A DNA stretch of 64,000 bases from Dictyobacter formicarum (GTDB taxonomy: Bacteria > Chloroflexota > Ktedonobacteria > Ktedonobacterales > Ktedonobacteraceae): positions 124,001 to 188,000 of the forward strand of contig NZ_BNJJ01000013.1 of NCBI RefSeq assembly GCF_016587435.1, given 5' to 3'. A program made the position numbers and the translations under genes. Shown piece by piece: positions 27,661 through 37,895 of the stretch. The notes under the pieces are model-generated. The model did not search any database, was not told where the DNA came from, and saw only the letters and a program-made list of their open reading frames with translations. The first letter of the stretch is position 1, and each line of letters begins with the position of its first letter.

Positions 27661-29109
27661 ATGGGTAAGATAGTGGTGGATCGCAACAATATTCTGCGCG
27701 CTAGCATGACTTTGCTCAAGGGTGTGAATACGCTGCCTGCTGTGAATAGCATGTATAGTGCCCAGGTGGCCCTGCTCTGGAATGAGGCGCTCCTGCAGGC
27801 CATCCGCACCAGCAAACCGACTGTCACTATAGTTGCGCGAGCCCTGGCCATTGTGCATACCTGCATGTACGACGCCTGGTCCGCCTATAATCTGCAAGCC
27901 AGCAGCACCTGCTGCTCCACGCGGCTCCGCCGTCCTGAGCACGAACATACCCAGGCCAACAAAGAAGAGGCGATCAGCTATGCCGCCTATTGGGCCCTAC
28001 AAGATCTCTTTCCCGAACAAGAGCTGCAGTTTCGTACACTTATGTGTCGACTGGGATACTCAACCCTGAACCAGGCCAGCAATACCAGCACGCCCGCTGG
28101 CATCGGCAATCTGATGGCACGCATGGTGCTGGACTTTCGCCATCACGATGGCTCAAATCAGCTGGGCGATATGCAACCAGGAGCTTATGCCGACTATACG
28201 AGCTACCAGCCGGTAAATACGCCGGATCAGATCAGCGATCCCAATTCCTGGCAGCCGCTCCGTGTGCCAGGAACAGATCAGAGCATAACTGTGCAGAAAT
28301 GTGTCACGCCACACTGGGGACGGGTCAGGCCATTCTCCCTTGCGCATGGCTCGCAGTTCCGTCCCGCTGTTCCTCCAGCCACCATCTATAACCAGCGCTA
28401 CAGTATGCAAGCCAACCAGCTGCTAGATATCAGTGCCAATCTCACCGATAAACAAAAAACCATCGTTGAATACTGGCAGGATGGTCCTTCCAACGAGCAG
28501 TTGCCCGGCCACTGGTTTGTAATTGCGCGCTATGTGGTACGACGAGATTTGTATAATTTAGACAGTACCATCAAGCTCTTTTTTATATTGGGCAATGCCC
28601 TGCTGGACGCCAGTATTGTCTGCTGGGATACAAAACGAGCGTACAATTCTGAGCGCCCCATCACAGCCATCCATTATCTGTACGCCGGACGCTCGGTGCT
28701 GGCCTGGGGTGGCCCTCATCAAGGAAGCGGGCTCATTAATGGATCTGATTGGCGCCCCTATCAAATGGACAACAGTATCACGCCATCTACTCCCGAATAT
28801 TGTTCAGAACATAGCGCCTTCAGCGTCGCCAGCGCCAGCATACTGAACTTCTTTACTCGCAGCGACTACTTCGGAGGAGCATATACCAGGCAGGCGGGAA
28901 GCTCAGCAATCGAGCCGGGCACCACCCCAAAAACGGATATCACCCTCAGATGGAAAACCTTTAGCGAGGCAGCCAGCGAAGCAGGAAGCTCGCGCCTCTA
29001 TGCCGGTACGCATTTTGAGCAGGGGGATATCACAGGCCGCGTCCTTGGCCGTGAGATTGGCAAGCTCGTCTGGCAGCGCGCCCAGCGCTATATCAACGGC
29101 AGCATCTAA
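27661..29109 (+). CDS. Vanadium-dependent haloperoxidase-like (PAP2 superfamily) protein
   Basis: A 482-residue protein. The active-site elements of the vanadium haloperoxidase/PAP2 superfamily are visible in order: an Arg in NSERPITAIHYL, the central EYCSEHSAFSVASASIL (the PSGHA-like segment), and SRLYAGTHFEQGDITGRVLG, which holds the last Arg and His. Whether it has halide oxidising or phosphatase activity cannot be told. No clear signal peptide follows the chosen ATG, though the ribosome site is weak and the true start may lie a little further in. It is monocistronic. Confidence 0.85.
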   Translation: MGKIVVDRNNILRASMTLLKGVNTLPAVNSMYSAQVALLWNEALLQAIRTSKPTVTIVARALAIVHTCMYDAWSAYNLQASSTCCSTRLRRPEHEHTQANKEEAISYAAYWALQDLFPEQELQFRTLMCRLGYSTLNQASNTSTPAGIGNLMARMVLDFRHHDGSNQLGDMQPGAYADYTSYQPVNTPDQISDPNSWQPLRVPGTDQSITVQKCVTPHWGRVRPFSLAHGSQFRPAVPPATIYNQRYSMQANQLLDISANLTDKQKTIVEYWQDGPSNEQLPGHWFVIARYVVRRDLYNLDSTIKLFFILGNALLDASIVCWDTKRAYNSERPITAIHYLYAGRSVLAWGGPHQGSGLINGSDWRPYQMDNSITPSTPEYCSEHSAFSVASASILNFFTRSDYFGGAYTRQAGSSAIEPGTTPKTDITLRWKTFSEAASEAGSSRLYAGTHFEQGDITGRVLGREIGKLVWQRAQRYINGSI

Positions 29110-29199
29110 GTCATAACTTCCTTGCTCGTGCATCCCTACCCGAGTGTCCAGAAAGATGCACAAGCATGTAAGCATGTGACCTATACTATCACCGGAATA

Positions 29200-30186
29200 C
29201 TACTCGGATGCGTCCTTCTTTGTAAAACCAAGCGTGTGATGCACAATGTACAGAGGGCGAGCGCGCACCTCATCATAGATGCGTCCCAGGTATTCGCCAA
29301 TGATGCCCAGAAAAATGAGCTGTACACCACCGAGGAACAACACCAGGATCAGCGTTGAGGCCTGTCCGACGATGGCGCCAGTGATCAAACGTAGGAAAAT
29401 GGCCACCACAATGCCTAGCAAGCTAATGCCCGCCAGGATAAAACCAAAAGTAGTAGCCAGTTGAAGAGGAAGATGGCTAAAGCTAGTAATCGCGTCCAGA
29501 GAAAAACTAATCATTTTCCTCAAGGGATATTTGGTGGAACCAGCATAACGTTCCTGGCGATGATAGAGGACGGCCTCCTGACGAAAACCGACCCAGGCGG
29601 ACAGGCCACGCATAAAGCGATGGTGCTCACGCATCTGGATCAAAGACTCCACTACGGTGCGGTCCATCAGGCGAAAATCGCCGACGTTGCGAGGAATATG
29701 GACTGAAGTGATGCGATCAATCAAGCGGTAGAAAAGTGAGGCCGTAACCAGTTTAAACTTTGTCTCGCCAATGCGGGACTCTCGCTGGGCATAGACCACT
29801 TCGGCACCATCTTTCCAGCGCGCGATCAGATCTAGAATCACTTCTGGCGGATCCTGTAAATCTGAATCAATGACAACCACAGCTTTTCCTTGCGCATAAT
29901 CAAGACCCGCCGAAATAGCAATCTGGTGGCCAAAGTTGCGTGAGAAATCAATGATACGCACACGCGAATCCTGGGCATGCAATTCCTGCATGACTCGATA
30001 GGATTTATCTCTACTGCCATCATTGATTAAAATCAGTTCAAACGGTTCATCCAGGGTCTCCATCACCTGGATGATGCGTTTATAAAAATGAGGAAGCGTC
30101 TCTTCCTCATTGAAGACTGGAGCCACAATAGAATAAACAAGCTGTGCGAGAGCCCCCGGCATCCTATCTTCCTGTGGTGCAATCAT
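29200..30186 (-). CDS. Family 2 glycosyltransferase, DPM1/GtrB-like
   Basis: A 328-residue membrane glycosyltransferase. The GT-A domain shows [18 protein letters not shown] at the start, the DXD-like [14 protein letters not shown], and the ...[16 protein letters not shown] acceptor-side motif. Two C-terminal membrane helices (about 235-305) are typical of polyprenyl-phosphate transferases (GtrB, ArnC). These load a sugar on undecaprenyl phosphate. Its start ATG overlaps the stop of GtrA (TGATG), with GAGGAG upstream, so the two are coupled. GtrA and this enzyme likely act as a pair in decorating surface glycans. Confidence 0.93.
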   Translation of the reverse strand: MIAPQEDRMPGALAQLVYSIVAPVFNEEETLPHFYKRIIQVMETLDEPFELILINDGSRDKSYRVMQELHAQDSRVRIIDFSRNFGHQIAISAGLDYAQGKAVVVIDSDLQDPPEVILDLIARWKDGAEVVYAQRESRIGETKFKLVTASLFYRLIDRITSVHIPRNVGDFRLMDRTVVESLIQMREHHRFMRGLSAWVGFRQEAVLYHRQERYAGSTKYPLRKMISFSLDAITSFSHLPLQLATTFGFILAGISLLGIVVAIFLRLITGAIVGQASTLILVLFLGGVQLIFLGIIGEYLGRIYDEVRARPLYIVHHTLGFTKKDASE

Positions 30187-30731
30187 CACACATTCTCCTC
30201 TTCAGGCTGTCTGTCATTCATCACCTTCATTTCAGGCTTCTTCATTTCGGTCGGATATAGCAGCTGAACCGATGTCATTTTCGGACGAAAAACCAGAGTA
30301 TTCATTGTAAAGAAGTTTACCAGAGATGCCACACCTATGCCTAGTGCTGAAGCAAGCAAAGCTGGAATAAATGAACGAGCCGCAATAAACACAATCTGAT
30401 TGAGTAGGGCAGTAAACACAATCGAGCTATGAAATTTGAGCCAGCGCGAGAATAAGACATGCATCGCCTGTGCGTCCGAGGCTGGCTGGCGGTCGCGCCA
30501 GGTAAAAAAGAAGCTCATGAGAAAGTTTACCTGGGCTGAGAGTAGAAAGGAGACGACATTGGCCGTTGCCGACTCCCAGCCCTTCGCGATTAATGTATTC
30601 AATAGGCCTAACTGAATTATAGCAGCCAGGCCACCAGTACAGACAAAGCGCAAGGGACGAGCAGCGCGTGAGAAAAGAATCTTATTAAAGTACTGTATGC
30701 TCTGCTTCAGGCTTCCAGATAACTGCACCAT
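30186..30731 (-). CDS. GtrA family membrane protein
   Basis: A 181-residue protein with four membrane helices and the GtrA hallmark [20 protein letters not shown], then [24 protein letters not shown], and [17 protein letters not shown]. GtrA proteins are proposed flippases of the lipid-linked sugar made by GtrB-like enzymes. It is followed by a coupled GT2 gene. The charged C-terminal tail has no known motif. Confidence 0.9.
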   Translation of the reverse strand: MVQLSGSLKQSIQYFNKILFSRAARPLRFVCTGGLAAIIQLGLLNTLIAKGWESATANVVSFLLSAQVNFLMSFFFTWRDRQPASDAQAMHVLFSRWLKFHSSIVFTALLNQIVFIAARSFIPALLASALGIGVASLVNFFTMNTLVFRPKMTSVQLLYPTEMKKPEMKVMNDRQPEEENV

Positions 30732-31124
30732 TCACATACCACCATTTCATCTAGTTTCACTTAAACTGATTCTCTGGCCCCCTATCTTCTATAGAGTGCC
30801 AGACTTCCATTCCTACACAGGTTGTCTGGCGTGGGAGCGCTGACGACCCATATCTTCTTTTATTGTGCACTATAGGCACAAAAACTCATGAAGAGAGCTA
30901 ACCAGGACATGGGAGCTACCCAAAGCATACTTATTCAACCTGTGTCTGTCTTCGGGGAAATCCCTGATGTTTGATGCGCCTGAGCAGGTGCCACTTTTAA
31001 TGTGCAGGATTCAAGCCGGGGAAATCCCTGATGTTCGGCAACAGCAAATTACGCTACAATACAATGACTATAGGTTGAGTGAAGAGCAACAACGTTCGTA
31101 GGGAGAGCAGAAAGAAGGCAGCGC
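30732..31124. other. Intergenic region with paired 19-bp direct repeats
   Basis: No gene is seen. The repeat pair at 30953-31035 is listed separately and sits before the histidine kinase gene. Confidence 0.5.
30953..31035 (+). promoter_or_regulatory. Two direct copies of a 19-bp motif before the histidine kinase gene
   Basis: CGGGGAAATCCCTGATGTT occurs at 30953-30971 and again at 31017-31035, a 64-bp period (about six helical turns). The inner GGGGAAATCCC is nearly palindromic. The position, 90 and 154 bp before the start, fits a binding-site pair for a dimeric regulator, possibly the response regulator encoded downstream. Confidence 0.5.
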
Positions 31125-33620
31125 GTGAAAGAGAAACTCTTTCTACCACAGCAAACATTTGTCGGAACAACCATTAGACGCTGGTTCATCGCTGTGCTGT
31201 GCGTGGGGGTCCAGCTGGTCTTGCTGATCCTTTTGAATAAAAACCAGTCAACCCATCCAGAAGTCACTCTCGCGCCCGTCAATGGCAGACCCGGGATCTG
31301 CCAGGTGCTCAACGTGACCCCTTTTACTGATGCCTGGACAAACAATGTGCGCGTGGGCTCGGTGATCTATCCAAAAGAGCGGCCTTTCCCACCAGGACAT
31401 ATACAGAATTGCCAGCTGGAAAGCAATATTGTAGCGACCACTGAACCAGGCGGGCATCCATTTACGATTCATGCCTCACCACAGGCGATGAACCCGGTCG
31501 ATGTTTTTATCGCTGGCATCCTGGCCTTGATCTTTGATACTGCGGGTATCGCAATCTTTTTCCGCTCAAAAGATCGACCAACTGCACGCGTGGCCTTTAT
31601 TCTGTTCTACGTGGTTTCTCTGATGTGCTCCCTGTTTGGCACCTTTAACTTAAATGTGCATTGGGCTAGCGCGCTGTTTATTAACCTGCTCATTTTAACG
31701 ACCGGGCTTTCGACGACCTTCGTCTGCCTCTTCCCGCATCCGCTGTTAAACCATACTACCCGACAAGGGTTACGCTGGCTTCCCTATGTGCCGCTGGGCG
31801 TAGGGATCGTGCTGATGCTGCTTAACCTTGTTCCGATATGGGCACATACATCGCTGCATATGTTGCTTCTGCTGTTAGCCTTTCTCTATAACATCGTCTG
31901 CGTACTGATTGTGATCGGGATACTGATCTGGGGTATGCGCCATATGGCTCGCACCGAGCAACAACTGGCTCGCATGGTCACGATCGGGATTATTTTCTTG
32001 CTGGTCATATCCAGTCTGACGATCGGCATCGTGCCCCCGATGCCTTTCTTCCACTCGAGCTTGCTCCACCTGGTGCCGGTACCACTGGTTATCCTACCCA
32101 TCATCTGCGATTATGCGATCTTCCACCATCAGTTGCTGGGAGCCACCAGCCTGCTGAGCCGAAAAGTTATGCGCGTCTTCCTATGGGCCTTGCTCTCCTG
32201 CGCCTTTATTTTTCCAGCCATCATTGCTCTACGCACCTTTACCAGCGGCGATAGCACGGTCCAATTGGAGTGGCGCGACTACCTCTACGCGGGCCTGATG
32301 GCGTTCAGCCTCTGGCTCTTTCCCCTGGTCTGGAACAAGGTACGCGATGCGGGCGACCATGTGTTCTATCATGATTTCTATCAGTATAATGATGAGCTAC
32401 GCCAGCTCAGTACAGCCCTGACTGGACTAAGAGGACTGGACCAGATCAGCGCATTTATCCTGCCCAGGCTTGAGCAACTACTCAATGCTAATGAGGTGGC
32501 GCTGTTTATCCGTGCTATTTCACAGGACGAGATGCGCTATGTGGCCGAGCAGAGCAGGGATACCAGTACGTGGCATATCTATCGCCATTCACAGGAGCGC
32601 GCAGCTTTTACCGATCACCGGTTGCGTGAGGCGGCCGACCTGGCCCTGGTTCATTTTCGAAAACGCTCGTTTGAACCACTGCTTTTAGATTCCATGCTGC
32701 TGTTTTCACTCTATGATGGTGAACTGGTCACTGGTTTTTTGTGCCTGGGACCAAAACAAAATTACGAGCCCTATAGCCGCCTGGATAAGAGCTTTCTGGC
32801 CTCGCTGGTGGCTCAGCTATCGGTGCTGGAGGTCAATAATCGCTATCTCACCCAGGCGCAGGCGGATGCCCAGAAGTTGATGGCCCTCAACCATCGTGTA
32901 ATTCAGGCTCAGGAAGAGGAGCGCCGCCACCTGGCGCTGGATCTGCATGATGATGTGTTGCAGGAGGCGATGCTGCTGGTACGTCAGCTCTCCGATGCTC
33001 GCACGATGGATGATGTAACCAGGACACTGCCCGTGGCCCAGGCGGTCGTTACCGATCTTCGCCGCACGTGCCTGGCGCTGCGTCCCTCGCTACTGGAAGA
33101 GTTGGGCCTGGCTGAAGCGCTGCGCTGGCTCGGCCGCCAGACGGAAAAGATGGGGGGCAACAAGCTGCAAGTGATCGTTTATAGCCTGGGACCAGAGCCC
33201 GAACGAGCCAGCAATATGTCGAGCATGGTAGAGCTAGCCTTCTATCGCGTGGCTCAGGAGGCGCTGGCCAATGTGGTGAAGCATGCACATGCCAGCCGGG
33301 TAATGGTACGCCTGCGCTATAGTCAGCAGGGGAAAATCTCTCTGGTGATCGCCGACAATGGATCTGGCTTTCGCCTGGGTGATCCACGCCTGGAGAGCCT
33401 GGGCATCGTAGGTATGCATGAGCGCATGTCCGCCATCAGCGGTTCAATCGTAGTACGAACACAACCGGGCCGAGGAACAGCCGTGCGCGCCACCTATAAA
33501 CCAGGGGACCTGCTGCCCGAGGAGCACCCTCGTTCCACAATACTTACAGTCCCACAGGTAGAAAACATGACCGCCCTGGCGTATAATGACAGGCCAACAC
33601 AGGAGGAACTGGCACAATGA
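31125..33620 (+). CDS. Membrane sensor histidine kinase, NarL/LiaS-type (HisKA_3)
   Basis: An 831-residue kinase starting at GTG after AAGG. After one N-terminal helix comes an extracytoplasmic region of ~90 residues, then about seven further membrane helices (to about residue 400), a GAF-like domain (about 430-570), and the HisKA_3 motif EEERRHLALDLHDDVLQEA with phosphoacceptor H608. The HATPase end shows VKHAHASRVMV, ADNGSGF and GIVGMHERM. It overlaps the next gene by 4 bp (ATGA), so it is coupled to its response regulator. The signal is unknown. Confidence 0.92.
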   Translation: MKEKLFLPQQTFVGTTIRRWFIAVLCVGVQLVLLILLNKNQSTHPEVTLAPVNGRPGICQVLNVTPFTDAWTNNVRVGSVIYPKERPFPPGHIQNCQLESNIVATTEPGGHPFTIHASPQAMNPVDVFIAGILALIFDTAGIAIFFRSKDRPTARVAFILFYVVSLMCSLFGTFNLNVHWASALFINLLILTTGLSTTFVCLFPHPLLNHTTRQGLRWLPYVPLGVGIVLMLLNLVPIWAHTSLHMLLLLLAFLYNIVCVLIVIGILIWGMRHMARTEQQLARMVTIGIIFLLVISSLTIGIVPPMPFFHSSLLHLVPVPLVILPIICDYAIFHHQLLGATSLLSRKVMRVFLWALLSCAFIFPAIIALRTFTSGDSTVQLEWRDYLYAGLMAFSLWLFPLVWNKVRDAGDHVFYHDFYQYNDELRQLSTALTGLRGLDQISAFILPRLEQLLNANEVALFIRAISQDEMRYVAEQSRDTSTWHIYRHSQERAAFTDHRLREAADLALVHFRKRSFEPLLLDSMLLFSLYDGELVTGFLCLGPKQNYEPYSRLDKSFLASLVAQLSVLEVNNRYLTQAQADAQKLMALNHRVIQAQEEERRHLALDLHDDVLQEAMLLVRQLSDARTMDDVTRTLPVAQAVVTDLRRTCLALRPSLLEELGLAEALRWLGRQTEKMGGNKLQVIVYSLGPEPERASNMSSMVELAFYRVAQEALANVVKHAHASRVMVRLRYSQQGKISLVIADNGSGFRLGDPRLESLGIVGMHERMSAISGSIVVRTQPGRGTAVRATYKPGDLLPEEHPRSTILTVPQVENMTALAYNDRPTQEELAQ

Positions 33621-34273
33621 GAAGCGCCCACCCCGTGACTATTCTGTTGGCGGATGACCACGCCATGATGCGTGAAGGTACGCGTAAACTGCTCGAAGAA
33701 GATCCTGCGTTAAAAGTGATCGGAGAGGCGCAGGATGGTGCCGCAGTGCTGGCGTTCTGCCAGCATACGCGGCCAGATGTCGTGGTTTTAGATATCTCGA
33801 TGAAGGGCATGAATGGCTTTGGGGCCGCCCAGGCACTACTCTCACAGCCAGGACCTACGCCGCCCGCTATCCTGGTTCTGACAGCCTATGATCAGATCGC
33901 CTATGTACAAACCATGCTGAAATTTGGCGTCAAAGGCTACTGGCTGAAAAGTGCCAGCGGTAACGCGATCCGCCAGGCCATCCATGATGTGTCGCAGGGG
34001 AAACGCAGCCTCTCACCCGAAATCCGCCAGTTGCTGGAGGAGGAACACGAGGCGCAGGCTGGACCCCGTGAGCCGCTGACCATGCGTGAGCAGGAGGTGC
34101 TGCGACTGGTGGTCCAGGGACTGCGCAATACCGAGATCAGCAGGCGTTTGAGCGTATCGGTCAAGACCATCGAAACACATCTCACCAGCCTCTATGGCAA
34201 GCTGGGAGTGCAATCCCGCGCCGAAGCCATTGCCCTGGCCCAGCGGCAGGGCCTGCTGCTAGACGAACGCTAA
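33617..34273 (+). CDS. NarL/LuxR-type response regulator
   Basis: A 218-residue regulator: a receiver domain with D12-D13/D59 (VVVLDISMKG) and the conserved Lys in GYWLKSAS, then a LuxR-type HTH (about 150-218: LTMREQEVLRLVVQGLRNTEISRRLSVSVKTIETHLTSL). It is the partner of the kinase immediately upstream, with overlapping ATGA. Target genes are not visible apart from the repeat pair upstream of the operon. Confidence 0.95.
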   Translation: MRSAHPVTILLADDHAMMREGTRKLLEEDPALKVIGEAQDGAAVLAFCQHTRPDVVVLDISMKGMNGFGAAQALLSQPGPTPPAILVLTAYDQIAYVQTMLKFGVKGYWLKSASGNAIRQAIHDVSQGKRSLSPEIRQLLEEEHEAQAGPREPLTMREQEVLRLVVQGLRNTEISRRLSVSVKTIETHLTSLYGKLGVQSRAEAIALAQRQGLLLDER

Positions 34274-34396
34274 CCTGAGTGCATACATCCACAGTCTAAT
34301 ATCAGCGATTGGATGGTGATATACTATAGCCAGCGCAGAGCGCCATTTGCCACGGCAAGCACCACATATCTCAATCAGTAAAGGACCGTATGTTGT

Positions 34397-34876
34397 ATGG
34401 CTAAAAGAGTACGCACCCAGGCAATGCGAGTGCTGGATGCCCATAAAATCACTTATACTGTCCACCTGTTTCCAGATACCATCCACAATGCCGAAGAGGT
34501 AGCCGCGCAGATCGGCTTGCCGGCCGCCCAGGTTTTTAAGACGCTGGTGGTGCTACGCGAAAACGAACCCAATGCCCATCCATTGCTGGTGATGGTACCG
34601 GCCAATCAAGAGCTAAATTTGCGCCATTTCTCCCACGAGATCGACGCCAAAGCGGTACGCATGGCGGGCCACGACCAGGCAGAGAAATTGACCGGCCTCA
34701 AAGTCGGCGGCATTTCGGCCCTGGCTTTGCTCAACCGTCCCTTTGATGTCTATATCGACGAGAGCGCCTCCCAATTCGAGCAAATCGCGATCAGCGCCGG
34801 GCAGCGCGGCGTCAACCTGCAACTAAAGGTCAACGATATCATCCAGCTGACCTCAGCCACCCTCGTCTCATCGTAG
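34397..34876 (+). CDS. ybaK: YbaK/EbsC Cys-tRNA(Pro) deacylase
   Basis: A 159-residue protein of the YbaK family, which clears Cys mischarged on tRNA(Pro). Landmarks are YTVHLFPDTIHNAEEVAAQIGLPAAQVFKTLVV, the catalytic-region Lys at the end of that segment, and GHDQAEKLTGLKVGGISAL with a later DESA. Length is normal. It stands alone. Confidence 0.92.
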   Translation: MAKRVRTQAMRVLDAHKITYTVHLFPDTIHNAEEVAAQIGLPAAQVFKTLVVLRENEPNAHPLLVMVPANQELNLRHFSHEIDAKAVRMAGHDQAEKLTGLKVGGISALALLNRPFDVYIDESASQFEQIAISAGQRGVNLQLKVNDIIQLTSATLVSS

Positions 34877-35318
34877 ATCGTCTTGTTTCTTTCTCTTCGT
34901 ATCCTCGCCTCAATGACATGTATTGGAGCCCAACACCTACGGGTTATTGTAATGGATACACTAAGGTGTTATGGATGCACCCCTGATGCTTCTATACAGC
35001 GCTAGAGTATACATTTCCTCCCCTTGCTACATCCAAACGCCTGCTAAATCATCTCCTGCATATCAGAAAAGCGATTCGCAAGGACGCGAAAACCCGATGC
35101 CTGAAACGTCTCCACTCTTTTCTGCGTCAAATGCCAGTAAAAACTCGCAGCAATAATCAGGTCCTTAATCGGGTAAAGTTCTGATGTCTGAAGAGGCTAA
35201 CCAGTGCCATACTATGGGTGAACAAAACAAAGAGACAAAAAGCAATGATGCACAGCGGACTCCTGGAGTGAGATCCACGAAACAATTATTATTCCGCTAA
35301 ACAATAAGGAGCGCATCT
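34877..35318. other. Upstream region of the cyd genes
   Basis: No convincing gene is present. AACACCT at about 34930 and AGGTGTT at about 34963 could form a hairpin after ybaK. The last ~100 bp probably hold the cydA promoter, but I see no clear -35/-10 pair. Confidence 0.35.
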
Positions 35319-36707
35319 GTGGATGCATTAACACTCTCACGATTACAATTCGGTAGCACGATTATCTATCATTTCCTATTTGTGCCACTGACGATGGGCT
35401 TAGCATTGATCGTCGCCATTATGGAAACGGTCTATGTGCGTACCGGAAATGAAACATACAAACGCATGGCCCAGTTCTGGGGCAAACTCTTTCTCATCAA
35501 TTTTGCGCTTGGGGTAGTGACTGGTATTGTACAAGAATTCCAGTTTGGCATGAACTGGTCCACTTATTCCCGCTTCATTGGGGATGTCTTTGGAGCCCCA
35601 CTAGCGATTGAGGCGCTACTGGCCTTCTTCCTGGAATCTACGTTTCTGGGCGTCTGGATCTTCGGTTGGGAGAGGCTCTCGAAAAAAGTACACCTGCTGG
35701 CCATCTGGCTGGTAGTCCTGGCCTCCAACCTTTCAGCCTTCTGGATTATTATTGCCAATGCCTTTATGCAGCAGCCGGTTGGCTATGCCATACACAATGG
35801 CCGCGCTGAGATGACCAACTTCTTTGCGCTACTGACCAATCCAACGCTGTGGGAACAGTTTCCTCACATTTTCTTTGGCGCGATCGCCACTGGTGCCTTC
35901 TTTGTAGTCGGCATCAGCGCATACCACTTTATCAAAAAGTCATCGGATCGCGATTTCTTCCAGCGTTCAATGCGCATTGGCCTGCTTGTAGCTTTGGTAG
36001 GCGGTATCGCCGTCTCAGTAACCGGTCACCTGAGTGGCCAGCATGTGGTCCAGCAGCAACCTATGAAGATGGCCGCCGCTGAAGCACTCTGGGATACTGA
36101 GAGTCCGGCCTCTTTCTCGCTGTTCACCATCGGTGATCCGAAGAATATGAAAGATGTGGTCGCGATCAAGGTGCCTTATGCCCTGAGCTTCCTGTCCTAC
36201 AACAACTTTACCGGTGAAGTAAAAGGTATTAAAGAGCTGCAGGCTCAGTATGTCAAAGAATATGGCCCCGGTAACTATGTGCCGCCAGTAGTGGTCACAT
36301 ACTGGAGCTTCCGTCTGATGATTGGTATAGGGTCCGCAATGGCCTTGCTGGCAATGGCTGGCCTCTTCTTGATGTGGAAGAAACGGCTGGAGCAGATGAA
36401 GTGGTTCCTGTGGCTACTGGTAGCCGCCATAGCGCTTCCCTATCTCGGGAATACCGCTGGCTGGATACTGGCGGAAATCGGGCGCCAGCCCTGGCTGGTC
36501 AATGGTCTGTTGAAGACCGCTGATGGCGTCTCGCCGTCGGTCAGCCCTGGCGTTATCCTCTTCTCGCTGATCACATTTATCGTCGTCTATGGTGCACTGG
36601 CCGTTATTGATGGTCTGCTGATGTTCAAAGTAGCCCGTCAGGGTGTCGCCGCCGTAGAGAAGACGCACGTGGAAAATAAAGCAGAAGAACTGGTTGCAGC
36701 TTATTAA
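35319..36707 (+). CDS. cydA: Cytochrome bd quinol oxidase subunit I
   Basis: A 462-residue membrane protein starting at GTG, 7 bases after AAGGAG. It carries the haem and quinol sites of the bd oxidase. H18 in TIIYHFLFVPLTMG is the haem b595-type ligand position; EFQFGMNW, LAFFLESTFLGVW and the motif EIGRQPW (GRQPW) are conserved. The Q-loop is short, as in many non-enterobacterial bd oxidases. It is followed 13 bp later by cydB. Confidence 0.95.
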   Translation: MDALTLSRLQFGSTIIYHFLFVPLTMGLALIVAIMETVYVRTGNETYKRMAQFWGKLFLINFALGVVTGIVQEFQFGMNWSTYSRFIGDVFGAPLAIEALLAFFLESTFLGVWIFGWERLSKKVHLLAIWLVVLASNLSAFWIIIANAFMQQPVGYAIHNGRAEMTNFFALLTNPTLWEQFPHIFFGAIATGAFFVVGISAYHFIKKSSDRDFFQRSMRIGLLVALVGGIAVSVTGHLSGQHVVQQQPMKMAAAEALWDTESPASFSLFTIGDPKNMKDVVAIKVPYALSFLSYNNFTGEVKGIKELQAQYVKEYGPGNYVPPVVVTYWSFRLMIGIGSAMALLAMAGLFLMWKKRLEQMKWFLWLLVAAIALPYLGNTAGWILAEIGRQPWLVNGLLKTADGVSPSVSPGVILFSLITFIVVYGALAVIDGLLMFKVARQGVAAVEKTHVENKAEELVAAY

Positions 36708-36720
36708 GAAGAGGAAAACT

Positions 36721-37740
36721 ATGGACCTACAAATACTCTGGATTGTTCTTATTATCATCCTCTTCACAGGCTTCTTTGTACTGGAGGGATTTGACTATGG
36801 TGTCGGTATTCTCTTGCCTTTCCTGGGCAAGAGCGATACCGATCGGCGTATGATCATCAACTCGATCGGCCCCTTCTGGGACGGCAATGAGGTCTGGTTG
36901 ATCGCCGCTGGCGGTGCCATCTTCGCCGCCTTTCCTAACTGGTATGCGACGATGTTCAGTGGCTTCTATCTGGAGATGTTTCTGATCCTGCTGGCCTTGA
37001 TCATCCGAGGTTCCGCGATCGAGTTTCGCAGCATGCGAGAACATCCGCGCTGGCGTGCGCTGTGGGATGGCCTGTTCTTTGTTGGTAGCGCTCTACCCGG
37101 TTTTCTGTGGGGAGTGATTGTGGCTAATATGATCCATGGCGTACCCATTGACTCCCATATGAACTATGCTGGCACGCTGTTGACACCATTCAATCCTTTT
37201 GCCCTGCTATGTGGACTGGCCGTGGTGATGTTGTTTGCCTTGCATGGCGCGATCTTTCTCAGCCTACGCATCGAAGGGCCGCTGATGGCGCGCGCCGAAC
37301 GGGCCGCCCGACGCATCTGGCTGCCTGCCGTGGTCGTATTCCTGCTCTTTGTCACTATGGGATTTTTCAACACGACGGTCATCCATCACATGTTATTGGA
37401 TGCAAGGGTGATGCCGCTGGGTTATGCCATGCTGGCCGCCTTGATCTCCATCCCATTGCTACTGAGGCGCCATCATAGCGGTTGGGCATTCAGCATGACC
37501 ACAATCACAATTGTGCTGGCCGCCTTGAGCCTTGGCATCAGTGCCTTCCCAAACATCATGGTATCCAGCCTTAATCCGGCCTGGACGCTGACAATTCGCA
37601 ATGCATCTTCCAGCCCATACACGCTCACAGTGATGAGCTGGCTGGGCCTGACCATTGTGCCCATTGTGCTGCTCTATCAGGGCTGGAACTACTGGGTCTT
37701 TAAACAGCGCATCCAGCCGCATAAAATCGGCCACTACTAA
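36721..37740 (+). CDS. cydB: Cytochrome bd quinol oxidase subunit II
   Basis: A 339-residue subunit with about eight or nine membrane helices. The start LQILWIVLIIILFTGFFVLEGFDYGVGIL and the motif GPFWDGNEVWLIAAGGAIFAAFP are CydB hallmarks. The ATG at 36721 is behind AAGAGGA. It forms the heterodimer with CydA. Confidence 0.95.
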   Translation: MDLQILWIVLIIILFTGFFVLEGFDYGVGILLPFLGKSDTDRRMIINSIGPFWDGNEVWLIAAGGAIFAAFPNWYATMFSGFYLEMFLILLALIIRGSAIEFRSMREHPRWRALWDGLFFVGSALPGFLWGVIVANMIHGVPIDSHMNYAGTLLTPFNPFALLCGLAVVMLFALHGAIFLSLRIEGPLMARAERAARRIWLPAVVVFLLFVTMGFFNTTVIHHMLLDARVMPLGYAMLAALISIPLLLRRHHSGWAFSMTTITIVLAALSLGISAFPNIMVSSLNPAWTLTIRNASSSPYTLTVMSWLGLTIVPIVLLYQGWNYWVFKQRIQPHKIGHY

Positions 37741-37760
37741 TCATCCGTCCACCCTGTATC

Positions 37761-37883
37761 CTTGATATAATGAATTAGCGTTGATTATATCAAGTAGGTG
37801 CGCTCCTTGCGGGCGCTTCAGCTTCAGAAGCGCCCGCAAGGAGCGCACTTACGATCAGCCCGCAAGGAGCGCACCTACGATCA
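37761..37883. repeat. Nested inverted and direct repeats between cydB and cydD
   Basis: An outer hairpin CTTGATATA...TATATCAAG (37761-37794) overlaps a 26-bp inverted repeat (37794-37819 and 37827-37852, one mismatch). A third copy of GCCCGCAAGGAGCGCACC follows at 37858-37875. The block ends just before the cydD ribosome site, so it could end the cydAB message or attenuate cydDC. Confidence 0.65.
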
Positions 37884-37895
37884 GGAGCGGTTCTC

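Noticed and set aside
30953..31035. A possible small CRISPR array
   Set aside because: Only two copies of a 19-bp repeat with one 45-bp gap; no further repeats and no cas genes in the window.
34971..35156. A 61-codon frame upstream of cydA
   Set aside because: No ribosome site, odd composition and no recognisable motif; it lies in the likely promoter region.
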